Shown here in pieces: positions 1 to 12,095 of a DNA stretch of 64,000 nt (positions are counted from its first letter, which is position 1; every line of letters begins with the position of its first letter). Under the pieces are notes generated by a model. That model was not told where the DNA came from. It did no database searches and saw nothing but the letters and a program-made list of their open reading frames with translations. The stretch covers positions 67,990,033 through 68,054,032 of the forward strand of contig OX485804.1 in NCBI GenBank assembly GCA_950295325.1, read 5' to 3'. A program made the translations under genes and the position numbers. Source of the DNA: Polytrichum commune (taxonomy: Eukaryota > Streptophyta > Polytrichopsida > Polytrichales > Polytrichaceae).

Positions 1-849
1 GAGGGAGGACCCCCACACACCAAACAATACTCGTCCCACATGCTCATGGTAACCTCCAAATCCAACCGAAACCCACCAAGTAAATTCCTCAGTAAAATTC
101 AATCCTTGTTCCAAAAAAGTCTCAAGAACAATATAAACTAGACGTCGCACTCCACGACTTTTCTCTGTGATTCCTCGCAACAAATTAAAGTGCACTTCTA
201 ATCTCGACTCGCGTACACACAGCTCTCAACAACTAGATGTTCACGATTTCCATCTCCAACCATCTCCACCGATCCAACAAGGCCCCTACCAACTAGTAAA
301 ACAGGAGCTTAATAAATTCTTTGTTCACGATGTTCACAATTCTAGACGGAGATTGGTGGAGGGAGTTCCTAAAGTCTAACTCTCACCGCAACAGTAAGCT
401 GAAACCTGTGGCCTTTTTCCAGTACTGATTCCTCCCCCAACAGAAGTGAAGCTCCTCATGAAATTCTCAACTCTCATACAACAACAGACTGAATCATGAG
501 TTTAGGGCATTATCTCATGAATCTGAAGATGGATAGGTACTGATGCGGAGCTTCCTTATGATGATCTAGAGATATACAAAAGGATAGTTTTCTGTAGATT
601 TGAATCTAGCTGCTGTGAGTAAGAAGCTTGAAGGTTTGAAGCTTGAGCTACAAGCCTCTCCACCGGCCACCTCCTTTGATTCTCATTTTCTTCTTCTTAA
701 GTTAGTCTTCCTGGAGATGCCTAAGCACTATGTGGTCGTGTAGTAAATGTTTGTTGTTTTATGAAGGAAATAGAATATAGTGGCCAAGGCCCACCCGGTG
801 TCAAAAGACACCCCCATTACTAGGGTGGTGTTTAGTAGCACCTAGGTTA
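1..849. other. Intergenic DNA, no gene recognised
   Basis: Only short open frames are present and none has a recognisable domain or a plausible exon chain. Nothing supportable is seen here until the inverted-repeat elements begin. Confidence 0.5.
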
Positions 850-1184
850 GGGCCACTTCACACACAAGCCAAGGGCCGTGACCGTGTAATTGTGAGGGCC
901 CTCGACTCTCATTAATATGGCCGTTCCAGTTGTTTGACTGATATGGTATATTGGAATTTGCTGAGGACTGTCTTTTGGAGGTGGGCCTGACTCAAGTTCC
1001 AGCATATCATGAAACATTATTTTATAATCTATCATGTAGGAATCCATGTAGATTTTTCATCCATAATACTTTCTTTGGGCCTTTAGGCTTTCACCTTCTA
1101 ATGTGAAGTCTTGGCCTTTCTGACCAATGAGAGATCGTAGAATGCAATGGTCACATGCCTTCAATCTCATGTATGAAGCGATTC
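850..1184. mobile_element. Tourist-like (PIF/Harbinger-type) MITE copy 1
   Basis: The left end reads GGGCCACTTCACACACAAGC and is preceded by TTA. The right end is a degraded inverted copy (GTATGAAGCGATTC) followed by TTA at 1185-1187. The same terminus occurs at 7402 and 41894. A 3-bp TTA duplication with GGGCC ends is typical of PIF/Harbinger MITEs. There is no coding capacity. Confidence 0.6.
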
Positions 1185-1190
1185 TTATAC

Positions 1191-1625
1191 CAGAGAGAAG
1201 GAACTATCGTATACGAGTGTACCTCTCACTCATCTAATATAACATCTTGACCCCTATAGGTTTCTTGCCAATTCATCTTAAATGACTTCGAGTCGACTAA
1301 TTCAGGGTTCATTCATCTAATATAAAAGCCATGAATAGTATGTAGCCCAGAGTTTTTTTTCTAGTTGATTTGACATCATAATTAACTTTAATTTGAGTCA
1401 AGTAGATTCATTTGGAAACTTCAAACGAAATATGATGTCAAATCAACCAACCAAAATTTACCTCCAGGCTACATGCCATTTTAAGGTTTGTATGTTGGAT
1501 GAATGGATTTCAAATTGATACACTCAAAGTTGTTTCAGATGAAATGGCAACAAATCTATAGAGGGTCAAGATGTTATGTTGGATGAATGAGAGGTATGCT
1601 CGTATACAATAATTCCCTCTCTCCG
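1191..1625. mobile_element. Foldback element with ~60-bp terminal inverted repeats
   Basis: The left arm (from GAACTATCGTATACGAGTGT, near 1201, to about 1255) is complementary to the right arm (about 1563-1620). Both arms contain a CGTATACGAG-type core, a CTCATTCATC(C/T)AA segment and an ATCTTGACCC segment. A related copy lies at 42425-42680 and a single arm at 43065-43150. It is non-coding and I cannot assign a superfamily. Confidence 0.6.
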
Positions 1626-1713
1626 TTGTACTCAAGGAGAGGGTGAGAAAGTTGATTGCTATGTACATCATGAAAGCTACTATTTAAAGCCAATTTAACA
1701 TCTAGATAAAGAT

Positions 1714-2007
1714 GCTCAGCAAATGTTAGGATGCTTAAGAATGTCTTCCTCTTGCATACTAGACTATAAATACATGACACTTGCCATTAAAATGCTCACT
1801 AATGTCTTTTTCTTGGATTCAAAACGCAAAACTATCATCTCAAGTATCCCAATGTGCTACGTTAAATGTCGTAATTTGTTTCACTTTAAAAAGTTACTTG
1901 TGTTGACAAATAGTATCATATTGGCAACTATCGGACATGACACTTTGAGACTTCTAGGCATCTAGTTAAGGCCCTTCACAAATAGTGTATGTGACACTAA
2001 ATACCAT
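1714..2007. mobile_element. Truncated copy of the ATGGTATTTAGTGTCAC-end element
   Basis: This stretch parallels 9800-10086 almost base for base. Shared landmarks are the CATACTA block, ACAAATAGTATCATAT, GGCATCTAG, GGCCCTTCACAAA and the terminus GTGACACTAAATACCAT. Only the right-hand part of the element is present. Confidence 0.55.
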
Positions 2008-3755
2008 ATACGGTGTACCACGACATAATAAGAAGTGCACACATTGAACTACAACAAAGAAAACACAATGTTTTAACTCTTGTGCCTCCATACAGTGGCC
2101 CAACCTAATATGACCATAATTGATGTGGTAAAGGATCCCTTAGTAGGTCCAAGGAGTTTTTCATTATGTGCTACTAAAGAATATCTCCAAATTGGCACTT
2201 CAATTCGATCACCCAACATGAGTTGTGAGGCACTCAAGGGGGTTACTCCCGTATTTTTAGAAAACTACGTGAGAACGAATATAGGGTCCACATTAAAGTT
2301 GCAAGCTACAAATTATAAAGCTTTTACTTGTAATAGAGCTCAAGTTATATATTGAACTTTGTGTAATAAATAAATTAGGGTGTTTACAAATTGATCATGT
2401 TAGAGAAGTTTTAAAACTAGCATAATATAGGGTTCAGTAGGGTGGGGAATCAAAATAATATATATTAAAGCCCCACTATGGATGAGCACCATTAGATGAC
2501 ATCTCATGGATGTCTCTTGGTACTTGGATGTGATGTGTTGGGTCAGATGTGGGAAGGGCTCATAATGGGTTTGTGCATTGTATTTGGCTTTGTGAGCTCC
2601 TGATTAGGATTTGTGGGAGCTCTTTGAAGTTTTTATGTATGTGCAAACTCCCACCATCTTGCAAACTAGGTGAATGTTGATTATTGGTTATTGAAGGTTG
2701 GATAGTAGTGCAAACACATAGTTGTGCTCCTCTATGCGCCCATCCCACAACTTCATTTTTCCTAGTTTCAAAAAAAACAAATTTTGCTCGCTTGGTATAT
2801 GGGTAGGGTTTTGAATTCTCCTTGTGATTTCTCACTTTTTGGGGAGCATTGTCGATGCAAAAGAGGTGGTGACATCAACACGAGGCGTTCGTATGAGTGA
2901 TACCTATTGCAACTCGAGGTATTCGGTTCTAGTGAGGTTGTTGGTCACAAACCAAGTTTGCAATGTCTTTGAAGTTGAAATTGTTCTCACTTGCTAATGC
3001 CTCCGCTAGTCCAACACAATGGATTTTGCAAGTGTAATGAGGGCAACACATATGCAAAACTAATACTACTACTTGAAGGTATTCATATTGTACAATGACC
3101 CTTTCAATTCTTTAATATTGAGAGTAGACGAAGGATTAATTGTAAGCTTGAGGTGCTAAATAGGATTTTTTCGAATGTATATGCTTTACCACTAGTTGAT
3201 CCCAACCTTGAATCCAGAAAGTGGATGCGTATGGTTGACATAGGTTTTGTTTATGACTCCTAACAAACTATAAAATGCATAACATATGAGGTTGAAATCC
3301 AAGATCTTACCCCTCTCGACTACTATGATTAGCCATTGCCTCCACATGTTGGTTCTAGAGTTAGCAATGAGAGCATTGACATGTGTGGCATCTTACATGA
3401 AGTCCACATTGGTGAGTGCCAAGGTTATGGCCATATACTTGTTGATCAAAGAGAAACTCGAGAAAGATATGAAATTAATAACCCTAGAGGATCACCAATG
3501 GCACTTGATGTCTTCATACCATAATTTTGTGGGTGTAGTAAAGGTCAATTGTGTGGAGTGTTGTAAAGAGTTTGGATCCCCCATTGAAGATCATTTCCAA
3601 ATACAAAATCCACAACCTCTTTGCCAGTTTTCTAAAATGTCACCTCATGTCTAGCATACATATTCGAAATTGGTGCCAAAAAAAATGAATGTAGTTCATT
3701 GATCATCCCCAATCACAAGCCTTTGAAGGGAAGTTTATTTGTCTTGACCATCAAG
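2008..3755. other. Intergenic DNA with decayed open frames
   Basis: Two overlapping frames near 3286-3654 are open for 60-120 codons but match nothing I recognise, and they are flanked by stops. They may be remains of a transposon. No gene is supported. Confidence 0.4.
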
Positions 3756-4147
3756 CACTACACCATATAGGATATTTAGTGTTTGATTGTATTTAGTGTT
3801 GTTGCCACCCTTTATGTCTAACACTAATTTTCAATATCTTGCTAATTAGTGTTAGACATAAATATGTTGCTATCTTCCCTACTGCCACCTCCCTTATTAT
3901 ATCTTTCTTTTCATATCCTTACTAACAATAAATTCAAACATTTAACTTCCACATATTACCATAGTTGATATTTAGTGTTAGAGTTTACATTTAATGATAC
4001 TTACTTTCATAGGGTTATTGATATTTAGTGCATGCATTCGTATTTAGTGTATCCAACACTAAATACCCTATTTAGTGTTGTTGAGCAGGGTGGGGTGGTA
4101 ACAACACTAAATATAATCAAACACTAAATATCATGTTTAGTGTAGTG
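3756..4147. mobile_element. CACTA-like MITE, 392 bp
   Basis: The termini are inverted repeats of about 55 bp. The left end begins CACTACACCATATAGGATAT, and the right end, read in complement, begins CACTACACTAAACATGATAT. Both then continue TTAGTGTTTGATT(G/A)TATTTAGTGTTGTT(G/A)CCACCC. The CACTAC start suggests the CACTA (En/Spm) class. Flanking trinucleotides are AAG and AAT, a near-match to a 3-bp target duplication. Internal inverted copies of the TTTAGTGTT motif are also present. It has no coding capacity. Confidence 0.7.
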
Positions 4148-7100
4148 AATGTTAGAAAATTACATAATAGTAAGGTCCATAATATTTACCTGTCTATGAT
4201 ATAACATCCCCCTAAAAACACCTTGTGTTCTCACATGTTCCCATTGAATATAGGGGAGTGAGCCCCCCGAGGTGAGCCATCACCATAGAATCTCATCAAT
4301 GTGATAAAAAATGTAAATAATATACAACCACTTCAATCCTTCCATGATGGATTTAGAATTTAACAATCTAAACATTCATCGTAATCACAACTCTTGTTGT
4401 TTTGATCACATGTCTCATAATGTGTCATGACATCATAGATAGTAGACTAGATTGACAAAGAGTTGCAAGCATGATATACTCTTGAAATGATCATATTGTC
4501 ATAGTGTATCTTGAGATGTTAGGACTTCTTGCTCAATATAAATAATCATTACTTATGAAACTTCATAATTGAGCCTCTAGAAGTGATAGACAATTTTGAT
4601 ATGTGCAAGTGGAAAATCATGTAAACTAGCCAAACTCGATCATTTGTATTCAAAGATCTTATTTTGGGACGTATAGGTCATGGACTCTTTAAGGGCTAAG
4701 GATCCCCACATTGGCTTTTTGAATGCGTTTTGTGAATTTGGACACCTACATAAGTGTATTTTTGGTCGATCTCGTCAACTAGGACACAAACTTGATGTAG
4801 ATGATCTATCTATCTATTTGTATTATCTTGGTCGGTTTAAAACAAATGTCTTAAAAGAGAATTGGATCCAAAAACATGATTGCACACAAGTACACAATTG
4901 TGATTCAAAGTAAATAGGTACCAATTTTTTTTTTGTCTTAGCATTGAATATAGCAAATGAGAGTATTACATGCTTGTGTCATCAGTTTATGCACATTACA
5001 ACAACCAAAAATGGGAGGACAAAACTCGAGCGAGTCAAAGCATATGATGGAAACCCTAAGTAAATTCCATACTTCCAAGAAGTAAGATGGTTGAAATACC
5101 ACCCTATATGTGCATTTTTCATAAACAACGCAATGCACATGCAACAAGATTGTGTTTACAACAAGAGATTCATTAATAAGATTCAATCATAAGATTCACT
5201 AATAAAATCACATGCGTTCGTTATAGTGTCCAAATTTCATGCATAAGTCTACCTAGTTATACCAATGTTAGTTTTTTTCTTCCAATGTTGCGGAATGTTG
5301 TGCCAAGTGTTGGTTAAATAATATCATGCACAAATTTATACTCCTTCAATAATACTTGAATTAAGGATAGTTTTTTGAATCAAAATCTTTGGAAGGTTGT
5401 TTCTTTCACACAACAAGTGTGAAGAGAACTTTGAAATGTGCAAACGTTTTCTTTACGCCAAGTCCATAAATTTAAATGCTAGAATCTAAGTGGCTTTAAA
5501 GTCATTCACCCTTAACTTCCCAAGCCCATGAAGGGTTGTTTTTAAGTGCATTTCACTCAATATTGGTTGTGGACTTTTCATGGACAAGTTTTGAGGTTAA
5601 AATGGGATTTATCCATAGGATCTTAGAACATGGGCAAATGAGCTATTTGAAGGGGAGAAATTGGCATGATTGACCTTTTGGTTTTTCAAATGATAACAAT
5701 TGCATGAAGTGATGCACAAGAAAATGCCATGTACTATCCCCCAAAAAAGGCCTTTGACTAATCAAACTCACTTGGAAAGTGAGCAAATGCTTGTGTGATC
5801 CATTAGATGTGAACAACTCAATAGTTTAGCACTTCCAGAAATTCTCATGCCATTGTGCAAACCATGACAATTTAGCCACCTTGCATTTGGAGTATGTAAA
5901 TTGTCCCATATTTCTAACCACAAATATGCAAAGAATTCTTAAAAATCACAAAGTGTCCAAATGTTAAATTGGATGTGTCATGTGATCACAAAAGGCCTCT
6001 TTTACATGAACATCAAAAATTATTTTACTTTTACCAAATTAAATTATTTTGATCTTCATGCAAAGTTTGCATTGAGGTGGCAAACATTGATTGGAGTCAA
6101 CACCCTCACAACACAACAAAACATGATTATTATCCACTTTTAACATTTTATTTTTACACATTCTAATCATCTTCAAGCTATAGGGGTCAAGAGTTTATAG
6201 ATAGATATCCACGTTGGCTTGATGTTTATGTTTATTTTGATTGTCATCCATTAAACATAAATGGGTTGCTTGGGAAGTTACAGGGCTAAGCCATGTTTCA
6301 TCTTAGACCATCTTACACTGAACAAAATGCTTTGGACCTTTCAAGTTCAAGGGTTAGAAGTGCATACAAGGAGGACTTGGGTGTGCTTTACCCGGTAGAC
6401 TCTCATGATAAACCCTAAACCCTAATTTAAAATCACGATAGTTACGATCACCTACATTGGATATCTGGGGCCAAGGAAAATCAACCGACCCCGGTGTCAA
6501 ATCGTTTATTTTAAATTAAAACACTTATAAATTACTTTGCATTATTCTCACAAGATGTTGAAGCAGAAGAATGCTTGTAGATATTGTAATTAGTCACGGC
6601 CGTTTTTGTAGTTGATTTGCACCCGTACTAATCATATTTTATATGGAAACTTATATTTGAGTGGTGCATGGTTGGGTGTGAATCTAAGAACAAAAATCAA
6701 ACAAGCGTGTGTCATAAAGAAATTGGACTATGTGCTCACAATCTGGTAACCATTCTATACATAAAGAGTCAACATGACTGAGAGAACCTGTACGATCTTT
6801 TGTTAACAACCAGAACCTCACATTGACTGTAACGAACATGATATTTGCTACGAGCTCCAAAAATCAAAAGGACGATGGCTTCAACGCGCACTCCGATTTG
6901 GATTTGCTAATCATCTCACACTAATTGTTGTTTCATACCCCACGAGAAGTGGGTGGAGATAGAGAGAGAAAGAAAAAGTGTCCATTTAAGGCCCGCTTAC
7001 GTTACCCCATGGAACGGGCCCTCCCTTGACAATTCATCTCGGATGATTACAAAGACCGAGACTGAGCTCACATGATAATGAAAGTGCCATAAATGGATAG

Positions 7101-7391
7101 CTTGTGAGTTGATTATGTGTGTGTACTACTCTACATGTTCCCTCTCTTTTTAGTATTTGTAATATTTGAAAACTAGATCCGAGTCCCAAAATTGTGCCTA
7201 ATCTAAACAAAGGGAAGTTAGCCCCATCGCACTTTGCTGGCCTCCTGCAGGCCCACCTCAAACAGCAAGTGCGTGTATACAATTTTATAAGATAAAAATA
7301 TGAAAACCGAATGACGGGTTTCCATTGTCAAAGTTATAAAAAAAAATTACAACTCCCACAACACCATCCCCTCACCACTACTATATTGTTT
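4148..7391. other. Intergenic DNA, no gene recognised
   Basis: This is AT-rich sequence with only short frames. A telomere-like AACCCTAAACCCTAA motif lies at 6411-6425, the one distinct signal found here. Confidence 0.45.
6411..6425. repeat. Telomere-like motif (two plant CCCTAAA units)
   Basis: AACCCTAAACCCTAA corresponds to two copies of the plant telomere unit. In plants such telo-boxes can be promoter elements, but no gene start is visible nearby, so this is probably incidental. Confidence 0.4.
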
Positions 7392-8417
7392 ATGGTATTT
7401 AGGGCCACTTCACATACGAGCCAAGAGCCGTGACCATGAAATTGTGAGAGCCCAAAAGAAAATGTCCAAAGGCCGTCCCAACACACCTCCAAAATCATGT
7501 AGTGTGGTCACGGACCGTCGAGTGTTAGTGTGAAGTCATATGTGATTGGGCCCTTAACCAAATGCTATTTCAAGAAATTTTTATTCATGTGGGTCCTCAC
7601 GCATGATAAAATAGAATAAATCAACGGGTGTGAGCATTCGGAGTGCCATGGTCTTTCGGTTTTGTGTTAGGCCTACCTCCAAGAGGTGGTTTTTGAAAAT
7701 AGTCCAAGTGACCATGAAACGCGAGCCATTCGATGCCGTGGAGGAATCCATGTAGACTTTACATCCATCTTGCATTCACATACTCCGTTGGTCCCTCAAG
7801 CGGAGTGCGAAGCGAACTTGGACCGGCTCTGCCTTTTCCACCAATGAGAGTGCTTGAAGTGTAATGGTCACGGGCTCTCGGTCTTGTGTGTGAAGTGGCC
7901 CTTAGTGTCAGAACACTATTTGCAAACAATCTAAACTAGATGCCTAGAGGTTTTAAAATGTCACGTCTAGTAAATGTCAACGTGATACTATTTGTCAACA
8001 TAAACAACTTCTTGAAGTGAAATTTTGTTTACATTATGACATTTAGCATAGCAAATTGGGATACTTGAGACAATAGATTTGCGTTTTAGTATGCCAGGGG
8101 GGATGTACTATTGAGCATACTAATGGCAAGTACCATGTGTTTACATTTTAGTATGGAAGAGGAGGATTTTCTTGAGCATACTAATGCCAAGTGTCATTTG
8201 TGTACACTTTTAATCAACTTGTACATTATTGTGTGACATAAACATAAACTTCATAAGACTATTGAGCATATCTCATGCTAAGATATTAGAAAGTGCACTT
8301 GAACGCCAAGTGTCATGAGGTGACAGTGATGTTGAACTTGTTGATCATTACTGTAACCTAGCACACTCCTCAAAATAAGGTAAGTGACATTACTATGCAC
8401 GTGACACTAAATACCAT
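7392..8417. mobile_element. Inverted-repeat element split by a nested MITE
   Basis: The outer ends are ATGGTATTT (left) and GTGACACTAAATACCAT (right), which are inverted repeats once the inner insertion at 7402-7901 is removed. Its net length is about 523 bp. It is related in opposite orientation to the element at 9598-10086, sharing the ACCTTATTTTGAGG and GGCATCTAG-type segments. It is non-coding. Confidence 0.6.
7402..7901. mobile_element. Tourist-like MITE copy 2, nested insertion
   Basis: The ends are GGGCCACTTCACATACGAGC and the complement of TTGTGTGTGAAGTGGCCC. They are flanked on both sides by TTA (7399-7401 and 7902-7904). Removing the element plus one TTA restores GGTATTTAGTGTCA, the normal terminus of the host element. 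This proves the target duplication and gives the order of insertion. Confidence 0.8.
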
Positions 8418-9125
8418 CACATCATGTGACCCCCAATCCTTATCAAAGTGGGGTTAGAATGGACATAGATCTATTCACACCTATTATTGTGGGTTGAAAG
8501 CTAACACGGGTAGAAAATATCGTGATCCACTACATACTTATGTGAGGGTTAAAATTAGATTGTCTTATGAATAAAAAAAGATCAATATTCATATCTAAAA
8601 TGATGCTATTTTTTTATTAAAAAATGATGATTTTAATAAAAGATTGATATTCTAATCTCCAACCCACGTCCATTCATGTTTGTGTAGAACACATTGATTT
8701 CAAATTCTTAGTTTTTGAACACATGCTATTACGGACTCAAAAATGACATGGGGTCAAGAAAGCCACATTGACCATACTTATTGCATCAAAATCATAGTGA
8801 ACCACAATCGTGGATGTAGTAGAAGGTTAAGAATTGACACATGTGGGTTTGGTACTTGAATGTCACTCTTGCAATGTTCGTCAACGAGACTCCACACTCA
8901 AGCATGAGAATGTGTAGTGGCCCTAGGGTTATTTATGGTCCTGTCAAGCATCACCTTACGTTGCAATAATAAGCAAAGTCTAAAGAGCGAACGGCACAGT
9001 TCCCAACTACCTATGCTCCATCCGGCTTCCATTATTTCAACCAAAATAAAGTAATGAATAACCAACGTGAATTTGAGCCTGTTGGCCTTACCCTGCTCAA
9101 GAATCCTCTTGATGTAGGGTGGGAT

Positions 9126-9500
9126 TTACTGCCTACGTTGTGGTGGGTGGGCTTTTGGCTTCTTACCTATCCAATTAGTTTTTTCTCTTTTGTCAAGTAG
9201 ATAGAAGATTTCGCAAGCGGGAATCGAACTGACGACCACTTCATTCGGAAATGGGTACCTCTCCACTAACACCTGATAGTTTGGGGTCATCTCATACCAT
9301 TCTTTCAACCATAAGTAAACCCACCGTCCATTCACACGTAAGGTGTAACATTTAGGTAAAATCATAAGCGTGAAGATATCTTTGAATGCAGGTGGTAAGT
9401 AGAACAAAGGACCTCTCCTAATTTGGATTAGTGGAATGACAAGCATTTTCCAATGTCTCACAAAGTTAGCAACATGTTTAGTGGTTTGGTTTCCAAACAC
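9126..9500 (-). mobile_element. Possible tRNA-derived SINE-like sequence
   Basis: On the minus strand, GTGTTAGTGGAGAGG (about 9255-9272) resembles a pol III A box. AGTTCGATTCC (9220-9230) closely matches a B box, at tRNA-like spacing. The surrounding 124-codon minus frame shows no recognisable domain. The call rests only on the two boxes; boundaries and tail are not defined. Confidence 0.4.
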
Positions 9501-9597
9501 CTATATATTGAAGGGTAATAGGAAAAAACTGACCTCCTATAGGTTGGTTGTTGATTCATCCCTAATTAAAAGCCCACCACACCATTTATGGTATTTA

Positions 9598-10086
9598 ATG
9601 CCACATACGTAATTAGTGTCACTCACCTTATTTTGAGGTGTATGCAAGGTGAACACTAATGACCAACAACTTCGTCATGAGTGTCACCTCACGACTCTGA
9701 TATCGTGGCATGAGTATGTTTAATAGTGTTATGAGGTGTATGCTTATGTTACACGATGATGGTCTACGAGTCGACTGAAAGTGCACACGAGTGACACTTT
9801 TAAAGTGCTCAAGAACATCTTCCTCTTGCATACTAAAAATGTAAACACGTGACACTTGTCAGTAGTATGCTCAATAACCTTTCCATTGGATACTAAAACA
9901 CAAAACTATCATCTTAAGTATCCCGACGTGCTACTCTAAATGTCACGGTGTAAATATTTGTTCACTTTAAGAAATCACTTTTGTTGGCAAATAGTATCAT
10001 ATAGGCAATTATTGGATGTGACACTTTGAGACCTCTAGGCATCTAGATTTAGGCCCTTCACAAACAATGCATGTGACACTAAACAT
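9598..10086. mobile_element. ATGGTATTTAGTGTCAC-end inverted-repeat element, 489 bp
   Basis: The left end ATGGTATTTAATGCCACATA is complementary to the right end TGCATGTGACACTAAACAT. The interior matches the net sequence of the element at 7392-8417 in inverse orientation, and its right half matches 1714-2007. There is no open frame of note. It is a non-autonomous element of uncertain class. Confidence 0.6.
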
Positions 10087-11300
10087 CACAAATAATGTAG
10101 ACTAGTTTTGCGGTGTCTGACCACACTTTTAGAGTTGATTTATCTAAAATAATAATCTTGAGATTTTAGAGCAATAATCGACGTTTTCATCATCCCCTCC
10201 TCAGGTTTGATCCTACCTTGGGCAACATTTTTCACCTATAATGAAAGTTACCACAACCCTTTGGCATCAACTGAGGCCCATAATAAGGGCCAACACTAAG
10301 GTGTCAACAATGAACACCGTGCATAAAGACCCAAAGTATGTGTGTGTTATTTGGTTAACTTGTCATGTTCTCCAACTTCCACAAACTCACTAGATTTACA
10401 CAATAGAACTTGTGGAGTTATAGTAGAAGTGCATATTTGTTGATTCTTTACTTGAACACGTGTGTCCCCCATTGTGGTCATTTTGAGTGTGGAGTAGTTA
10501 AAGATAATTGGAAGACATAGCTAGTCGAGTCTCTTTCAAACATGTATCTCTATGATGTTCATTCGTCAATTCTCATCTAACCACACATCGATCAAATATA
10601 GGTGACCGATTAAGAAAAGTAACCAAATAGCACCTGTGTACCTTAACCGTTTTTCTCATCCAGCGTAGTGTTCATCCCATCATCCAATAACTCTAATTTT
10701 TTAAACTAAAAACTAGCGTGAAGTGGAGGAAACCTGCCGTCATCAGTTGTTGAGTGCAATTAAGCACAATAACAAGTCCTTCAAAAACATTACAGAAAAA
10801 CCGATCGGTTCTTTACGAGATGCATAACATTACATAGCAGGAGCGCATGTTTTGTGGGCCCAACCTAAGTTATAGGAATAAAAAAACATTCGTATCCCTG
10901 ACAAGCCATAAATTACAGTTGGAATCTTGAGTTCATCAAAGAGATATCAATGATGGCTACAACTTAAACATTGTAGAGCATGGAGAATCGAACCCAATAA
11001 TAGAAAAGAGAACAACCTTGCCTCTTGGTAATGTTATGTGGGAGCATGTCTTTTATTTAGTTATGTGGATTCATCTCAATTATATCAAAAAGGGGAGGAT
11101 TCAAATCTCTCCTCCCCTTTATCCTCTTTCATCCACTCCATCTGCGAACCCCAAACCAAATTCATCCACATCCACCCACATCCATCCGCATGGCTCACTC
11201 GTGAGGTGTTAAATTTAGGGTGTGGGGTTTGAAGGGCGATGACGGGGAGCTTTTACCGCGGAAAGGGGAAAACAGCCCCCATTCAAAATCGCAACGGTCA
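10087..11300. other. Intergenic DNA upstream of the kinesin-12 gene
   Basis: No gene is recognised. Composition shifts from AT-rich to more GC-rich near 11220, which probably marks the approach to the promoter and leader of the gene starting at 12096. Confidence 0.4.
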
Positions 11301-11478
11301 CAGCCCCCCCTCGGCCCGCCTTAACACTCTCCGTCGTCATTGCTTCATTGCTCGCTTCCTCCGACGCCATCTCTCCCCTCGTCCAGAGCGGTGCTTAACT
11401 TAGGACCTCCTCTGGACCATCAAGGTAAGTCCGCAGGTTTCCTCTCTACCGCCAGGATTTTGTGTCGTGGAACGAGGT

Positions 11479-11735
11479 GCACGGGAGGCAAAGAAATCCG
11501 CGTTTGCGATCAAGAGTGCTCGGAGAGGTTGAGTTTGGGGGGAAGTGTTTGGATTTGACGTCTTAAAATCTCAGGACCTTACAGGTAAGTCCTTAGGTCC
11601 GCACTCTAGAGCCTGCTTATTGTTGCGTTGAACGAGGGGGAGCTTAAAGGAAGAGATTCTCTGTGTGAAGATCAAGAGGAGGCACGGGAGACAAAGAAAT
11701 CTGCATTTACGATCAGCAGTGCTCGGGGAGGTTGA
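11479..11735 (+). repeat. Imperfect duplication in the kinesin-12 upstream/leader region
   Basis: A block of about 54 bp beginning GCACGGGAGG at 11479-11533 recurs as GCACGGGAGA at 11682-11735. Each is preceded by AGGTAAGTCC (near 11422 and 11582). Both copies share AAAGAAATC, CGATCA and GTGCTCGG segments. The region is probably the promoter or 5' leader, so the copies may be duplicated leader exons or regulatory sequence. Confidence 0.55.
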
Positions 11736-12095
11736 AGAGATTTTCCGTTTTGAGATCAAGAGGGGGACCATAGCCGGGGAAATTGACGTGTGAGGATGAG
11801 AGTGAGAGATCTGGGACGTTGAAGTGGCTGTGTTATGTTGTTGTTGTAGAGTGGCGGTTTGTTTGCTTCGTAAGGGCGAGATGGACGGGAGGTGGAGGAG
11901 TTAAGGTTTGGGGGAGAGTGTGTAAGAGATCTGGTAGTGGGAAAAAGTAGGAAGAAGTTTGGGATTGACGTCTTGTCAATCGGGGGATGAGGACTAGGGT
12001 GACAGAGAGTGTGAGTGAAGAAGGTGAGTGACAGTAAAGAGAGCGAGAGAAATAGAAGGGAGAGAGAGAGAGGGTTAGGGAAGTGTGAGGGTGGA

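Noticed and set aside
10970..11035. Second B-box-like GGGTTCGATTCTCC on the minus strand
   Set aside because: The matching A box is weak and no element boundary or tail is visible; not strong enough to call a SINE.
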